Assembly (NCBI GenBank): GCA_947483555.1
Contig: CANKMW010000028.1
Coordinates: forward strand, 1-64,000
DNA length: 64,000 nt
Origin: Myxococcales bacterium
Lineage (GTDB): Bacteria > Myxococcota_A > Polyangia > Haliangiales > Haliangiaceae
Reading direction: 5' to 3'
Shown here: positions 1 through 12,100 of the stretch, piece after piece
Layout: the number at the start of each line of letters is the position of its first letter
How positions within the stretch are numbered: position 1 is the stretch's first letter
Program-made: the position numbers and the translations under genes
Notes under the pieces: model-generated
Database searches by the model: none
What the model was told of the DNA's origin: nothing
Seen by the model: the letters and a program-made list of their open reading frames with translations, nothing else

Positions 1-1
1 G

Positions 2-169
2 ATCAACCCGGACCTCAAGAAGCCGGAGCTGGCGCTCGACGCGATCAACCCGGACCTCAAGAAGCCGGAGCTGGCGCTCGACGCGATCAACCCGGACCTC
101 AAGAAGCCGGAGCTGGCGCTCGACGCGATCAACCCGGACCTCAAGAAGCCGGAGCTGGCCGGCGACGCG
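2..169 (+). repeat. 42-bp tandem coding repeat, four copies seen
   Basis: Four copies of a 42-bp unit encode INPDLKKPELALDA in the giant gene's frame. The fourth copy ends ELAGDA, blending into the following 11-residue repeat. The array runs off the left edge, so its full copy number is unknown. The identical copies suggest recent expansion or gene conversion. Confidence 0.95.
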
Positions 170-3100
170 GTGATCGGGAAGCCGGCGCTGGCCGGCGACG
201 CGGTGATCGGGAAGCCGGCGCTGGCTGGCGACGCGGTGATCGGGAAGCCGGCGCTGGCCGGCGACGCGGTGATCGGGAAGCCGGCGCTGGCCGGCGACGC
301 GGTGATCGGGAAGCCGGCACTGGCCGGCGACGCGGTGATCGGGAAGCCGGCGCTGGCCGGCGACGCGGTGATCGGGAAGCCGGCGCTGGCCGGCGACGCT
401 GTGATCGGCGCGACCGATCCGGCCCTCAAGGGCAAGTTCCGAGGGTTCGGTGGCTTCGGCGACGACGAGCTGCTCGACCCGTACGGCGACGAACAGCTCT
501 ATGACCCCGGTGCGTTCGATGTCGTGGCGCCCGACGAAGCGGGCCGGGCCACCACGCTCGAAGTCAGGGACCAAGGACTCGACGGCAAGGTCGCGCAGGT
601 CACGGCGAACCCCCAGCAGTCCAAGCAGGTCCTCCAGGCCGTCACCGCCGACGCCACCGTCAAGAAGCAAGCGATCAACGCCAACGTCGAGGCCAAGACC
701 GGCGCCGTCGGCAAGGTCGCGTCCAAGGGTGCCGCCGGCGCCGCCACCAAGGGTGGCAAGAAGGTCACGACGGTGTCGGGCAAGGGCCAGCTGGCCGTCG
801 ACAAGACCAAGGGCAAGGAGGTCGAGAAGAAGGTCGAGAAGGCCAAGAGCATCGACGAGCTCAAGACCCGCCTCAAGGCCAACTTCAAGACCGAGCAGGA
901 GAAGCTCAAGACCGATCTCGGCACGCAGAAGACGGAGCTGGTCCGGCTGCTCGGTCTCGAAAAGAAGAAGATCGACGACGAGGTCGCGGCCCAGGCGTCC
1001 AAGCTCGCCACCGAGCTGGCGGCCAAGAACAAGGACCTCGACAAGCAGATCGCCGACAAGAAGAAGGCCTACGACAAGCAGATCGCCGACGACAAGAAGC
1101 AGGCCGAGAAGACCTGCAAGGACGAGCAGAAGAAGACCCGCGACACCACCACCAAGGAGGTCGCGAAGATCGAGAAGTCGGGCAAGTCCGAGGCCGACAA
1201 GGTCACCCAGCAGGGCCACAAGGACGCCGCCGCCGCCAAGGCCAAGGGCAATCAGAAGGCCAATGCCTGCGTCTCGCAGGCCAGCCAGCGGGCCACCGGC
1301 GTCGAGGACGCCGCCAAGAAGAGCTCGATCACGCAGCAGGGCCAGTCGCAGGCCGCGCAGGCGCGCAACGCCGCCAGCGGTGAGGCCAAGCAGATCGAGG
1401 CCGCCGCCAAGGCCGAGGCCGACAAGCGCAAGGCGCTGACCACGGAGCTGGTCGCCCAGACCAAGGCGCAGGGCGAGAAGGCGATCGCCGATCTCGACGC
1501 CAAGCTCGCCGCGTCACTCGCCGACATCGCCAAGAAGGCCACCGACGGCACCGCCAAGATGGAGGCCGAGCGCCAGAAGATGGTCGGCGAGGTCAAGGCC
1601 TTCGAGGAGAAGACCAAGGCCGACAACAAGAAGAAGAACGACGACGCCCAGTTCAAGATCCACACCCTCCAGCTCGAGAGCGAGAAGCGGATCAAGGACC
1701 TCGAGACCAACGGTCTCAAGGGCATCCAGACCAAGCATGACGACATGCTGATGAAGCTGGAGAAGGGCAGCGCCGGCGACCTCGAGGCGCTCGAGAAGGA
1801 GACCAACAAGGCGATCGAGGACATCCAGCAGGCGGTCAAGAAGACCAACGAGGACGTCCAGAAGGAGATCAAGGTCGCCCAGGACAAGGCGGCGTTCGAG
1901 GCCAAGAAGCGGGTCGAGGCGCTGCAGGCCGACGGCAAGAAGCAGATCGACGAGCTCAACAAGAAGGTCGCCGAGGTCCAGGCCAAGATCGAGGCCATCG
2001 ACGCCGAGACCAAGGCCGGCATGAAGAAGGCCGCCCTCGACGCCGACAGCGCGCTCAAGAAGCAGGGCGAGGACGACCGCAACGCGATCGTCGCCGGTGC
2101 CGACAAGGCGACCACCGAGCTGAGCAAGACCAGCGAGCAGTACGCCAGCGACAAGGCGGCCGCGGAAGCGGCCGAGGCCAAGAAGGTCGCCGACGAAGCC
2201 AAGGCCAAGGCCGACGAGGAGAAGGCCACCGCCGACGCCGAGAAGAAGAAGGCGGACGAGGCGACCGCCGCCGAGGAGAAGAAGAAGAAGGACGACCAGG
2301 CCAAGATCGATGGCGCCGCCGCCGAGCTGTTCAAGGCGATGGACGGCATGGGCACCGACGAGGGCGCCATCATGCGCGCCCTCCGCGGCAAGTCGCCGGC
2401 CGAGATCGCGGCGATCAAGAAGGCCTACGCCGACACCCACAAGGGCCGCTCGCTGGACGCCGATCTCGCCGACGAGATGTCGGGCACCGACCTCAAGGAA
2501 GCCAAGGCCTTGATGTCGGCCGACCCGGTGCAGCAGGCGGTCGCGTCGCTGCAGAGCGCCACCGAGGGCTGGGGTACCGACGAGGACAAGGTCAAGGCCA
2601 CGCTGGCCGGCATCACCGACCCGGAGATGAAGAAGAAGATCATCGCCGAGTACGAGAAGCAGACCGGCGAACGGCTGCAGAAGGTGCTCGAGGACGAGGG
2701 CATCGGCGCCGCCGAGGGCATCAAGCCGGAGGACTTCGCCAAGGAGGTCGCCCCCGGGGCCGAGGGTCCACAGCGCCCGCTCTCCGACGAGGAGAAGAAG
2801 GCCGCCAACCTCGCCGTCAACGAGCTCGAGGGTGCGATGCACCGCTGGGGCACCGACGAGGCCGGCGTGATGGGCGCGCTCAAGGGCAAGTCACCCGAGC
2901 AGATCGCGGCGATGACCAAGGCGTACAACGAGCGCCACGCCCCCAAGACCCTCGAGCAGACGCTCGAGGACGAGCTGTCGGGCACCGATCTCAAGGAGGC
3001 CAAGGGCCTCATGTCGGGCGATCCGGTCCAGGCCGCGGTGGCGCAGCTGCACAGCGCGGCGGACGGGCTCGGCACCGACAAGGACAAGGTCCTCGCCACC

Positions 3101-6100
3101 CTCAAGGACATCAAGGATCCCGAGGTCCGCAAGAAGGTCCAGGCCGAGTACGAGAAGCAGACCGGCGACAACCTGGGCGCGATGCTCGACGACGAGCTGT
3201 CGGGCATGGACAAGGACCTGGCCAAGGCGCTGGCCGGCAACGAGAAGGGCGAGGTCAGTCAGGGCAAGGTCGCGGCCATCGAGGCCGACAAGGCGATGCA
3301 CGGCGGGTTCCTCACCGACATCTCCGACGGTATGGCCGACAGCATCGGCGTCGACCGCGAGAAGATGCGCACCGTGGTCGGCACCGTGGTGCTCGGCCCG
3401 GTGCTCGGTGGGCAGCTCGGCACCGACGTCGGCGGCACCGACGAGGAGGCCCTGTACAAGGCGCTCGAGTCCTGCAACGAGAAGGAGCGCGCCGATCTCC
3501 TCGCCGAGTACAAGCTCCGCACCAAGCGCGACCTCGACGTCGATCTCAAGGGCGAGCTCAAGGGCAAGGAGAAGGAGGTCACCGACGCCATCCTCAAGGG
3601 CGACAAGGTCGGCGCCGAGGCGGCGAAGATGGCCGCCGCCGCCGACGGCGTGGGCACCGATCGCAAGGCGCTCTACGCCGCGCTCGAGGGCAAGAGCAAG
3701 GAGGAGCGCGAGGCGATCATCGCCAGGTTCGACGAGACGTACAAGGGCGACTGGCCGGAGCAGAAGGACAAGAACGGCAAGGTCATCTCGCCGTTCCAGG
3801 CCATGTGCGCCGACGAGCTCGACGCCATGGACGCCAAGAAGGCGTCGCAGATCGCCGAAGCCGGCAAGATGGAGGACGGCTTCGCCCTCCACTACGCCAT
3901 GAACGAGGGCTTCCTGGGCATCGGCACCGACGACGCCGCCCTCAAGGACAAGCTCAAGGGCAAGTCGAAGGAAGAGATCGCGGCGCTCGACCTCGCCTAT
4001 CGCAAGGCCAAGGCCGAGGCCGACGGCGTCGTCTTCGACCCCAACGACAAGCGGTACCCGGCGGGCGCGCTCGCCACCGACGTCGGCGGCGAGACCTCGG
4101 GCCGCACCGGCCACGAGCTCACGCAGGCCCTCAAGGGCAACCCGACCACGCCAGAGGAGATCGCGCAGCGCGCCAAGGAGGACTACGAGTTCGAGCGCAA
4201 GGACTCGGGGTGGGTGGGCGACGTCGGCATGGCGGTGCTGCTGGGCCCGGCCGGCTACCTGGCGGCCAAGGCGATGGGCATCGACTCGACCGACATCGCC
4301 AACGGCATCACCGACACCTGGTCCGACTCGGGCAAGCAGCTCGACAAGGACTACGCCAAGCTGATCGCCGACATCGAGGCGGCCAAGAAGGCACGCGAGA
4401 ACGATCCGGCGCTGGCCGGGCTCACCGGTGAGGACCGCAAGAAGAAGCTCGACGCCCTGGTGATGGGCGACATCAAGGCCTCGGGCCAGCTCGACTTCGT
4501 CGAGGGCTCGACCAAGCAGTTCGGCGAGGCCAAGGATGCCACCGCCGACGCGGTCGGCACCGCGGTCGCCATCGCGGTCGGCGCGCTCATCATGGTCGCC
4601 TCGGGCGGCACCGCGGCGCCCGCGCTGGTCGCGCTGATCTCCGGCCTGGCCGGGGTGTCGGCGAAGATGATCATCAAGGGCGGCTCGATGTCCAACGAAG
4701 AGTTGGTGCAGGAGCTGGCCCAGGTCGCGGCCGAGGCGCTGGCCGCCGGGTTCGTGAAGCTGCCCAAGGTCGAAGCGCTCATCAGCAAGCTGTCGTCGAT
4801 CGCGCCGCCCGGGCTGGCCGCCAAGATCCTCAAGGAAGCGCTGGAGGAGGCGGTCGAGAGCGGTGCCGAGGAGCTCTTCAACGCGCTGCTCGACGAGAAC
4901 TTGTACAAGGGCGACCTCGCCGACTTCGCGGCCGGCGTCGGTGGCCGGGTCGGCAAGGCGGCGCTCACCGGCGCGGCGGCGGCGGTGGTGTCGAGCGGCT
5001 TCGGCGACCTCATGCCGGGCATGAACAAGCTCGGCACCATGGGTCCGGTCGGCAAGGCGACCAACTCGGCCATCAACCAGGCGGTCGGCGCGGCGTTCAC
5101 GACCGCGATCGATCCCAACACGTACAACGGCAGCGGTGCCGACGTGGCGATGGCGTTCGGCAAGTCGATGGGTTCGGCGGCGGCGCGCGGCTTCCGCGAC
5201 GGCTTCAGCTCGGGCGAAGGGTTCAAGTCGGGCCCGATCACCAACACCGACACCCACTCGACCGACAGCAAGCACGCCAAGGCGACGGTCACCACCACCG
5301 CCACGACCAGCGACTCGAGCGTCACCGCGGTCACCAGCGCCGACGTCTCGAAGGGCGAGACCGCGGTCACCGTGACCGCCACCGCCGACACGACGATCGT
5401 GGGGCCGAACGGCACCAGCACCAGCGATACGACCACCCAGGTCATCCCACTCGACCAGAACAAGACCCAGCCGATCGACGCCGACACGCTGGCCGACACC
5501 GATCCGACCAAGGCCACGGTCACGCCCAGCGACGGCAAGCTGGGTAGCGATCCAGCTTCGACCACGGCGGTCGACGCCGATGCGGCGACCAACGCCAAGC
5601 TCGACGCCGCGCAGCAGGCGCAGGCCGGCGCCGATCCGGCGGCGCTCGACGCCGCGGTCAAGGCGTTGCCCGGTGGTCAGAACCTCGAGGTGGTCGCCGA
5701 CGGGACGCCGGGGCCGCTGGCGCCCAACCAGATCAGCGCCAGCAACGCCAAGAAGCTGATCTCCATGCTGCAGGCGGCGATGAAGTCGCCGGTCGGCAAG
5801 GACGCCCTCAAGGCGCTGCAGGATCTGGGCGTCGAGCTGACCATGGAAGCCGGCAAGGGCTCCTTCCGGCAGGGCAACCGCATCAACATCGATCCGTCGA
5901 TGGCCAGCGACGCCAACGAGCTGGCCGGCATCCTGGCTCACGAGGCGCACCACGCCAAGACGTTCGACAAGGACGTCGACATCAACGCCGACCGCGATGG
6001 ATACATCGCGGCGACGCTCAAGAACGAGGCCGAGGCGCAGGCGGCGCTGTTCGAGCACTACCAGCAGACCGGCAGCATCGCGGGCGCCAAGCAGCAGTTC

Positions 6101-9100
6101 GGCGCCGCCGAGTACTTCGGCGCCTACGACAAGGCGGCCAAGGAGTTCAAGGCCGCCAACCCCGACGCCTCGCCCGACGCGGTCCACGCCCACGCCAAGG
6201 CGGCGGGCACCTCCGCGCTGGCCAGCGTGTTCGGCGGCGCCATCCCGTCGACGTCGGTCGACGAGAACGGTCAGCTCATCCCCGGCAAGCCGGAGAACTA
6301 CGCCCAGCTCTACGGCGAGTTCCACGACCAGCACTCGCCGGCCGGCCTGGTGGCGCAGAACACCGGCAACCCGATCCCCAGCACCCAGGCGGCGCCGACC
6401 AACGTCACGCCGGTCGAGGGCCCCGATCCCAAGCTGGTCGCGCTCGCCCAGCAGGCCTACGACAAGTACTCGGCCACGCTCGGCGACGCCAAGGCGCTCC
6501 TGGAGGGGATGTTCGGCGACGTCGGCGAGGTCCAGGGTCGGGCCAAGGACGCCGTCTCGGCCGCCAACCGCCTGCAGCGCGCGATCGACAACTTCGGTGC
6601 CAAGGTCACCGACGTCGACAGCGTGATCTCGAACCTGTGGGACGCGATCGGCACCCGGCTGGTGGTCGGCAACGCCACCCCCGAGACCATGGCGCAGGTG
6701 GTCCAGAAGCTCAGCGACGCGATCGCGTCGGGCGAGCTCAAGATCACGATGATCAACAACCTCCACGGCGCCGACGCCAAGCCCTACCTCACCGCCGCGC
6801 AGGTCAAGGCGCTGGCCGCGCAGTCGGCGGCGGTGACCGGCAAGGAGATCGACACCGGCGCCTCGAAGGTGATGCCCGGCGGCTTCACGTCGGTGTGCAT
6901 CTACGTCGAGTACGCCAACGGCGTGAAGGGCGAGATCCAGATCATCGGCGAGCAGGCGCTCGCGATCGCCGCCGTCGAGCACATCCCGTACGACGTGGGT
7001 CTGGGCAAGCCGCTGGTGCGCGGCATCGACGCCAAGCTCGAGCCCGAGCTGCGGGCGATCGTCGGGCCGATCGAGGCCGCCATCAAGGCGGTCAACGCCG
7101 ACCCGGTGCTCAAGGCCGCCTACGACAAGTACATGTCCGAGATGTACGCCCACGCGCGCAACCTCGAGATGGGGCTGGACTCGACTCCGCCCGAGTTGCC
7201 GTCGGGCCTCGACAAGTCGCTGTCGGTCGAGTCGCTGCAGCAGGTGTACGCCGGCATCGAGGCCCTCAAGGCCAAGCAGAAGGCGATGGAGGCCGAGAAC
7301 CGGCTCGGCAAGGACGTCAAGTCGCCGGCCCCGGTGGTGGTCATCGCCAACCCCGAGGCCGACGCCCTGCCGCCGCCGACCAGCAAGACCGAGCTGCTGG
7401 CGTTCGTCATCGAGAAATACGGCAACGTCATCAACAAGTACCTCGGCGCCGAGCACACCTCGAGCAACACCGAGTTCGACACCCTGATCACCGAGCTCGA
7501 GGCGATGGAGCCCGGCTCGCTGGGCAAGCCGGAGAACAAGGCCAAGGCCGAGGAGGTCCTGGCGGCCTGGATGAAGCTCAACGGAGAGATCGAGGCCCGG
7601 ACCGGCAAGAGCGAGGCCGATCTGCGCGAGCTCTACAACATCGTCGAGAAGACCGACATGCCGCGCTGGCTGACGATGATGGAAGGCAAGACGGACAAGG
7701 AGAAGTCCGAGTTGCTCAGCGACATGCGCCGCGAGTGGCGCGTGCTGGTCCGCGATCTGATGACCGACGAGAAATCGAAGGAGGTGCTCTACCTCCGCGA
7801 TCGCGCCCTGTCGAAGCACCGCACCGGCCCGTCGCTCGACGACCTGCTGGCCAAGAACCTCAAGGTGACGGGTGGCGACCTCGACGCGGCCTATCGCAAG
7901 ATCATCGAGAGCGCCATGCGCTCGAACACGCAGGTCAACAAGGGCATCACGGGCAGCGAGACCGGCATCAAGACCGATACCGAGGTCAAGGCCGACAAGA
8001 CCGACACCAAGCCGCCCGAGATCAAGTCACCGTCACCGGTGAAGACCACCACGCCGCAGCAGAGCAGCGCGGATCTCGACGTGCTCTTCCAGCAGGCCGC
8101 CGAGGCCGACGTGGTCCTCAAGGCGATCACCAACCAGATCGCGACCGAGACCGGCGGCACGCCGATGTTCCCGCCTGGCCTCAAGGGCAAGGCGCGCACG
8201 ATGGAGAAGATCGCCGCCGACTACGGTGGCGACGCCTCGCGCATCCTCGATCTGTCGCGGGCGTCGATCGTCTACGACAACTTCGAGGCCCTGCAGAAGG
8301 GCCTGGCGGCGCTCGAGGGCCAGGTCGAGATCGTCCGCGGCAAGGACCGCTTCGAGAAGCCGACCGCCGGCGGCTACCGCGACATCGTGCTCAACGTCCG
8401 CATGCCCAACGGCCACATCGTCGAGCTCCAGCTGCACCTCAAGCAGATCATGGAGGTCAAGCAGGGCAAGGGCCACGAGATCTACGAGAAGACCCGCGCC
8501 ATCGAGGCCAAGGCCCAGCTCGAGGGTCGTGACCTCACGGCCCAGGAGACCGCCGAGATCAAGGCGCTCGAGGCCGAGTCGCGCGCCGCCTACGACGCCG
8601 CGTTCGCGAGCGCGACGGCCAGCGCCGATGGCACCGCCGAGGCCGGCGCCACGGTGACGCACGGTGATCAGAGCATCACCGCGGCGGCGATCCCGGGTTC
8701 GACGTTTCATGGCAAGACCAGCCGGCCTGCGAGCCCGGCGGCCAACATCGCCGAGGGTGAAGCCAGGCTGCTGGCGTTGGCCGCGCAGGCCGGCCTGGCC
8801 AACGGCAGGAAAGGAAAGCCGGATCGCGACGGTCGTTACTCGTACGAGTTCGACGGCCCCGATGGCGAGGTGGTTTCGATCCGGATCGCGTCCGTTCCGC
8901 TGTCGGGTGATGAAGTCGCGCGTTCGATCGTCAACCCGACCAAGGACGCTCACGTCATCCAGATCTCGGACAAGGCGGATCCGAAGCACATCGAGCGGGC
9001 GGTCGCGCACGAGCTCGCCGAGATCATGGCGATCCGCGATCGCGCTGCCAACGACAAGGCCACCCGGGTCGATGACGATGCCCTGGCCAAGGGCAAGCCG

Positions 9101-12100
9101 GACGCCGACGCCGAGCTCTCGCCGCACGACATGGGCCGGCTGGCGGAGCTCGACGTCCTGGCCCGGCAACTCGCCGCTGCGCAGGCCAGCGCCGACAATG
9201 CAGCGGTCGCCGAGCTCACGAGCGAGATCCATGCGCTGATCGAGCACCTCGGGCTCCGCGCCGCCACCGAGGGCGCGCGAGCGCGTCGGGCGCTGGTCGA
9301 CGCTTCGGCGACGGCCGCGGTCAAGCAGCTCCTCGACGCCAAGGCCAAGGTCCGGACCGAGCTCGATCCCGACGAGGCCGCGGTCGTCCTGCAGATCCGC
9401 AAGGACGCCAAGAAGGACGCCAAGAAGGACCAGGCGCAGCAGCACCACGAACGCCCGCTGCGCGCGGAGCACCACGTCAGCCGTCCCGAAGGCAAGAGCG
9501 AGTCCGATCTCTCCAAGGAAGCCGCCGAGGCGCGGCAGAAGAAGAGCGACGAGGTCGTCGCGCGGCTGCGTGACGAAGCGGCAGCGCAACCGCCCGGCAA
9601 GTACCCGAAGGTCAAGAATCCGCAGATCGGCGGCGGGGCCTCGGTGGCGGCCTTGAGCCCGGGCCAGCTGTTCGTCGACAACCGCGGCCGGTGGCAGAAG
9701 GACGCCAGCGCAGCGATCGCGCAGACCGCCCATCAGCTCGGTAGCATCAAGGACGCGGGCATCGGCGATCCGTCACAGTTCGCGGAGCCCGGTGCCCGGG
9801 TCGGACTGCACGCGATCAACTTCATGCAGGACTCGATCGCGGCGCAGGCCGACGTCATCAACGGCACGGCATCGATCGCAGTCGACGATCAGGGCCGCAT
9901 GATCCTCACGATCCAGCCGCTGGACGCTGACGGGAAGAACGCGGGTCCGCCGATCAAGGTCGAGATCGAAGGCACGCCGGTGATCGCGACCGGCTTCCCT
10001 CCCGAGAACGTGCCGCGTGGCCGCCAGTCGATGGCGGAGAACCGCGCCGCGCTGATCGCCGGGCTCAACGCGCTCGGCACCGCCGAGGGCGACGCCGCCA
10101 AGGCGAAGTTGCTCGCGACGCCGACCCAGGACGATCAGGGCTTCGGCGCCGTCCTGGACGGATTGCCGCCGCCACAACGGGCGCTGCTGCTGGCTGGCGA
10201 CGCCAAGCTGAAGGGCGCAGTGGCCGCGGTCGATGCCACCAAGGCGTTCATGGCCGAGAAGGCCAGGAACCCGTCGCGAGTCGTGCTGGGGCAGGACGCC
10301 AACCTGACCGACCTGATGAAGGACAAGGCCGCGTTCGAGGCGGTCGAGCACTGGGTGATCGCCGGCGTCGGCGGCACCAGCATCAGCGCGGCCGAGATCA
10401 TCCTGCGCGCCAACCCCAACGCGAAGGTCACCATGATCGGCGGGAGCATCACCCCCGGTCTTGGCGACAATGACCAGTTCAAGCGGGTGATGAAGGACCA
10501 CGGTCCCGGCGGCGACGGTCGGTTCCAGGTCGTCACGGGCCACGACGTGCCGTCGATCGAGACCCAGGACGACGGTGCAACATACGAGGCCGGCAGCAAG
10601 ATCAAGGGCGACAAGTTCGTCGACGCGTCGACGCCTCTCGATGCCATCGACCCGGCCGAGAAGGACAGCTGGCTGGTCGACGCCAACGACCCCAAGATGC
10701 TCGCCGCCGTCGAGAAGATCCTGGCCGGGAATCCGAAGGCCAAGGTCACGATCGTGGGCGCCGCTCTGCCGGCGATGGATGGACCCACCAAGCAGAAGCT
10801 CGGCGCGCTGGTCGAGAAGCACGGCCCCACGGGCCGCGGCAAGCTCGAGGTCGTGACCGGAGACTACGCGTCGGCGGTCGCCGGCGACGGCCGCGGGGGG
10901 TTCGAGACCACCGGCAAGGTGGGTGGCGACGGCTACGTTGCCAGCCTCGGTTTCCGCGGCAACATCTCGCCGGTCGCGCAGTCGTTCATCGATCAGGCCG
11001 ACTCCGAGGGCTGGACGAAGGCGGGCGAGCTCCTGTTCGACCAGGACGGCCAGTACATCGGCTACCGGGTCACGATCCAGACCCCGAACGGTCCGAAGTC
11101 GATCGACGTGACCGGAGCCGCGTCACGAACGGTGCCCGACTTCATCGGCAAGGCGACCGACGTCCGTACCGGCCGCCTCAACGCCGACCTGCTCGCCGAA
11201 GCGAGTGATCGCGATGCGCCGCCCGAGGGCGGCAACTTCGACGGTGGCTACGTCGCGTCGGCGACCCAGGCGGCACGCTACGGCCGCGATGCCCGCGCTC
11301 GGGCAGAAGCCAACGCCGACGCGGCGGACAACTTCGAGCTGCACGGCAACAACCACAAGGTCAGCCTCGATGGGAGCAAGCCCGACACCTGGTCGGACAG
11401 CGTCCGGACCTTCCTGGCGACCGAGCTAGGCGTCGATCCGACCCTGCTGGTCGTCAAGCGGCTCGGCGGTGGCGCCTCGGGCGCGATGGTCTTCAAGGTC
11501 AAGCTCGGCGACGCGGATGTCGGCGTGTTCAAGGTGTTCAAGGACATGGCCGAGGCTCGCAACGAGATGGCCATGATGAACCTCATGGCGTCGAAGGCGA
11601 TGCAGCACTTCAAGGTCGTCGACAACAAGTCCACCAGCGCGTTGCGCGTTGGCGATACGACCAAGCCGGGCGAGACGAACAAGGGTGCGATGCTGATGGG
11701 CACCGCCGGCGGGCGGGATGTCAGCAGCCAGATCGAGAACATTCCGGCCGATCTCGGCTTGCGAGCCGAGGCGCTCGCGCAGATGGAGAATGACGTCAAG
11801 GTGATCGCGCGGGCGCTCGCCGAGTTCCATGGAACGATGGCGTCCGGCGAGATGATGACTCCCGACGCCAAGGCCGGCGCCGCCAAGTACATCATGGACA
11901 AGAAGATCGAGCCGCACGTGGCCGACTTCGCCCCCGATGGCGACGCGATCAAGGTGAAGATGTTGGCGCTCGTCGAGGCGTTCAAGCTGGCGCCGGTTCC
12001 CGCCACCGCCTATCACGGTGACGCCAACGCCGGCAACTTCATGGTCGCCGGCGAGACCGTCAACGTGATCGATGTCGGTACGATGAAGTACTCGCTCAAG

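Noticed and set aside
170..400. CRISPR-like array
   Set aside because: Units are contiguous, in frame and without spacers; they encode a protein repeat.
450..1439. Arg/Ser/Pro-rich frame overlapping the coiled-coil region
   Set aside because: A +1 frame of Lys/Ala/Glu-rich codons; no features of a real protein.
2891..7819. Very long open frame on the minus strand, antisense to the giant gene
   Set aside because: It follows from strong codon bias (G/C third positions) in the plus-strand gene; its translation is Arg/Leu/Gly/Asp-rich with no domain motifs.
9008..9022. HELAE motif in the giant protein as a second zinc-peptidase site
   Set aside because: HExxE lacks the second histidine of HExxH; no third ligand is recognisable.
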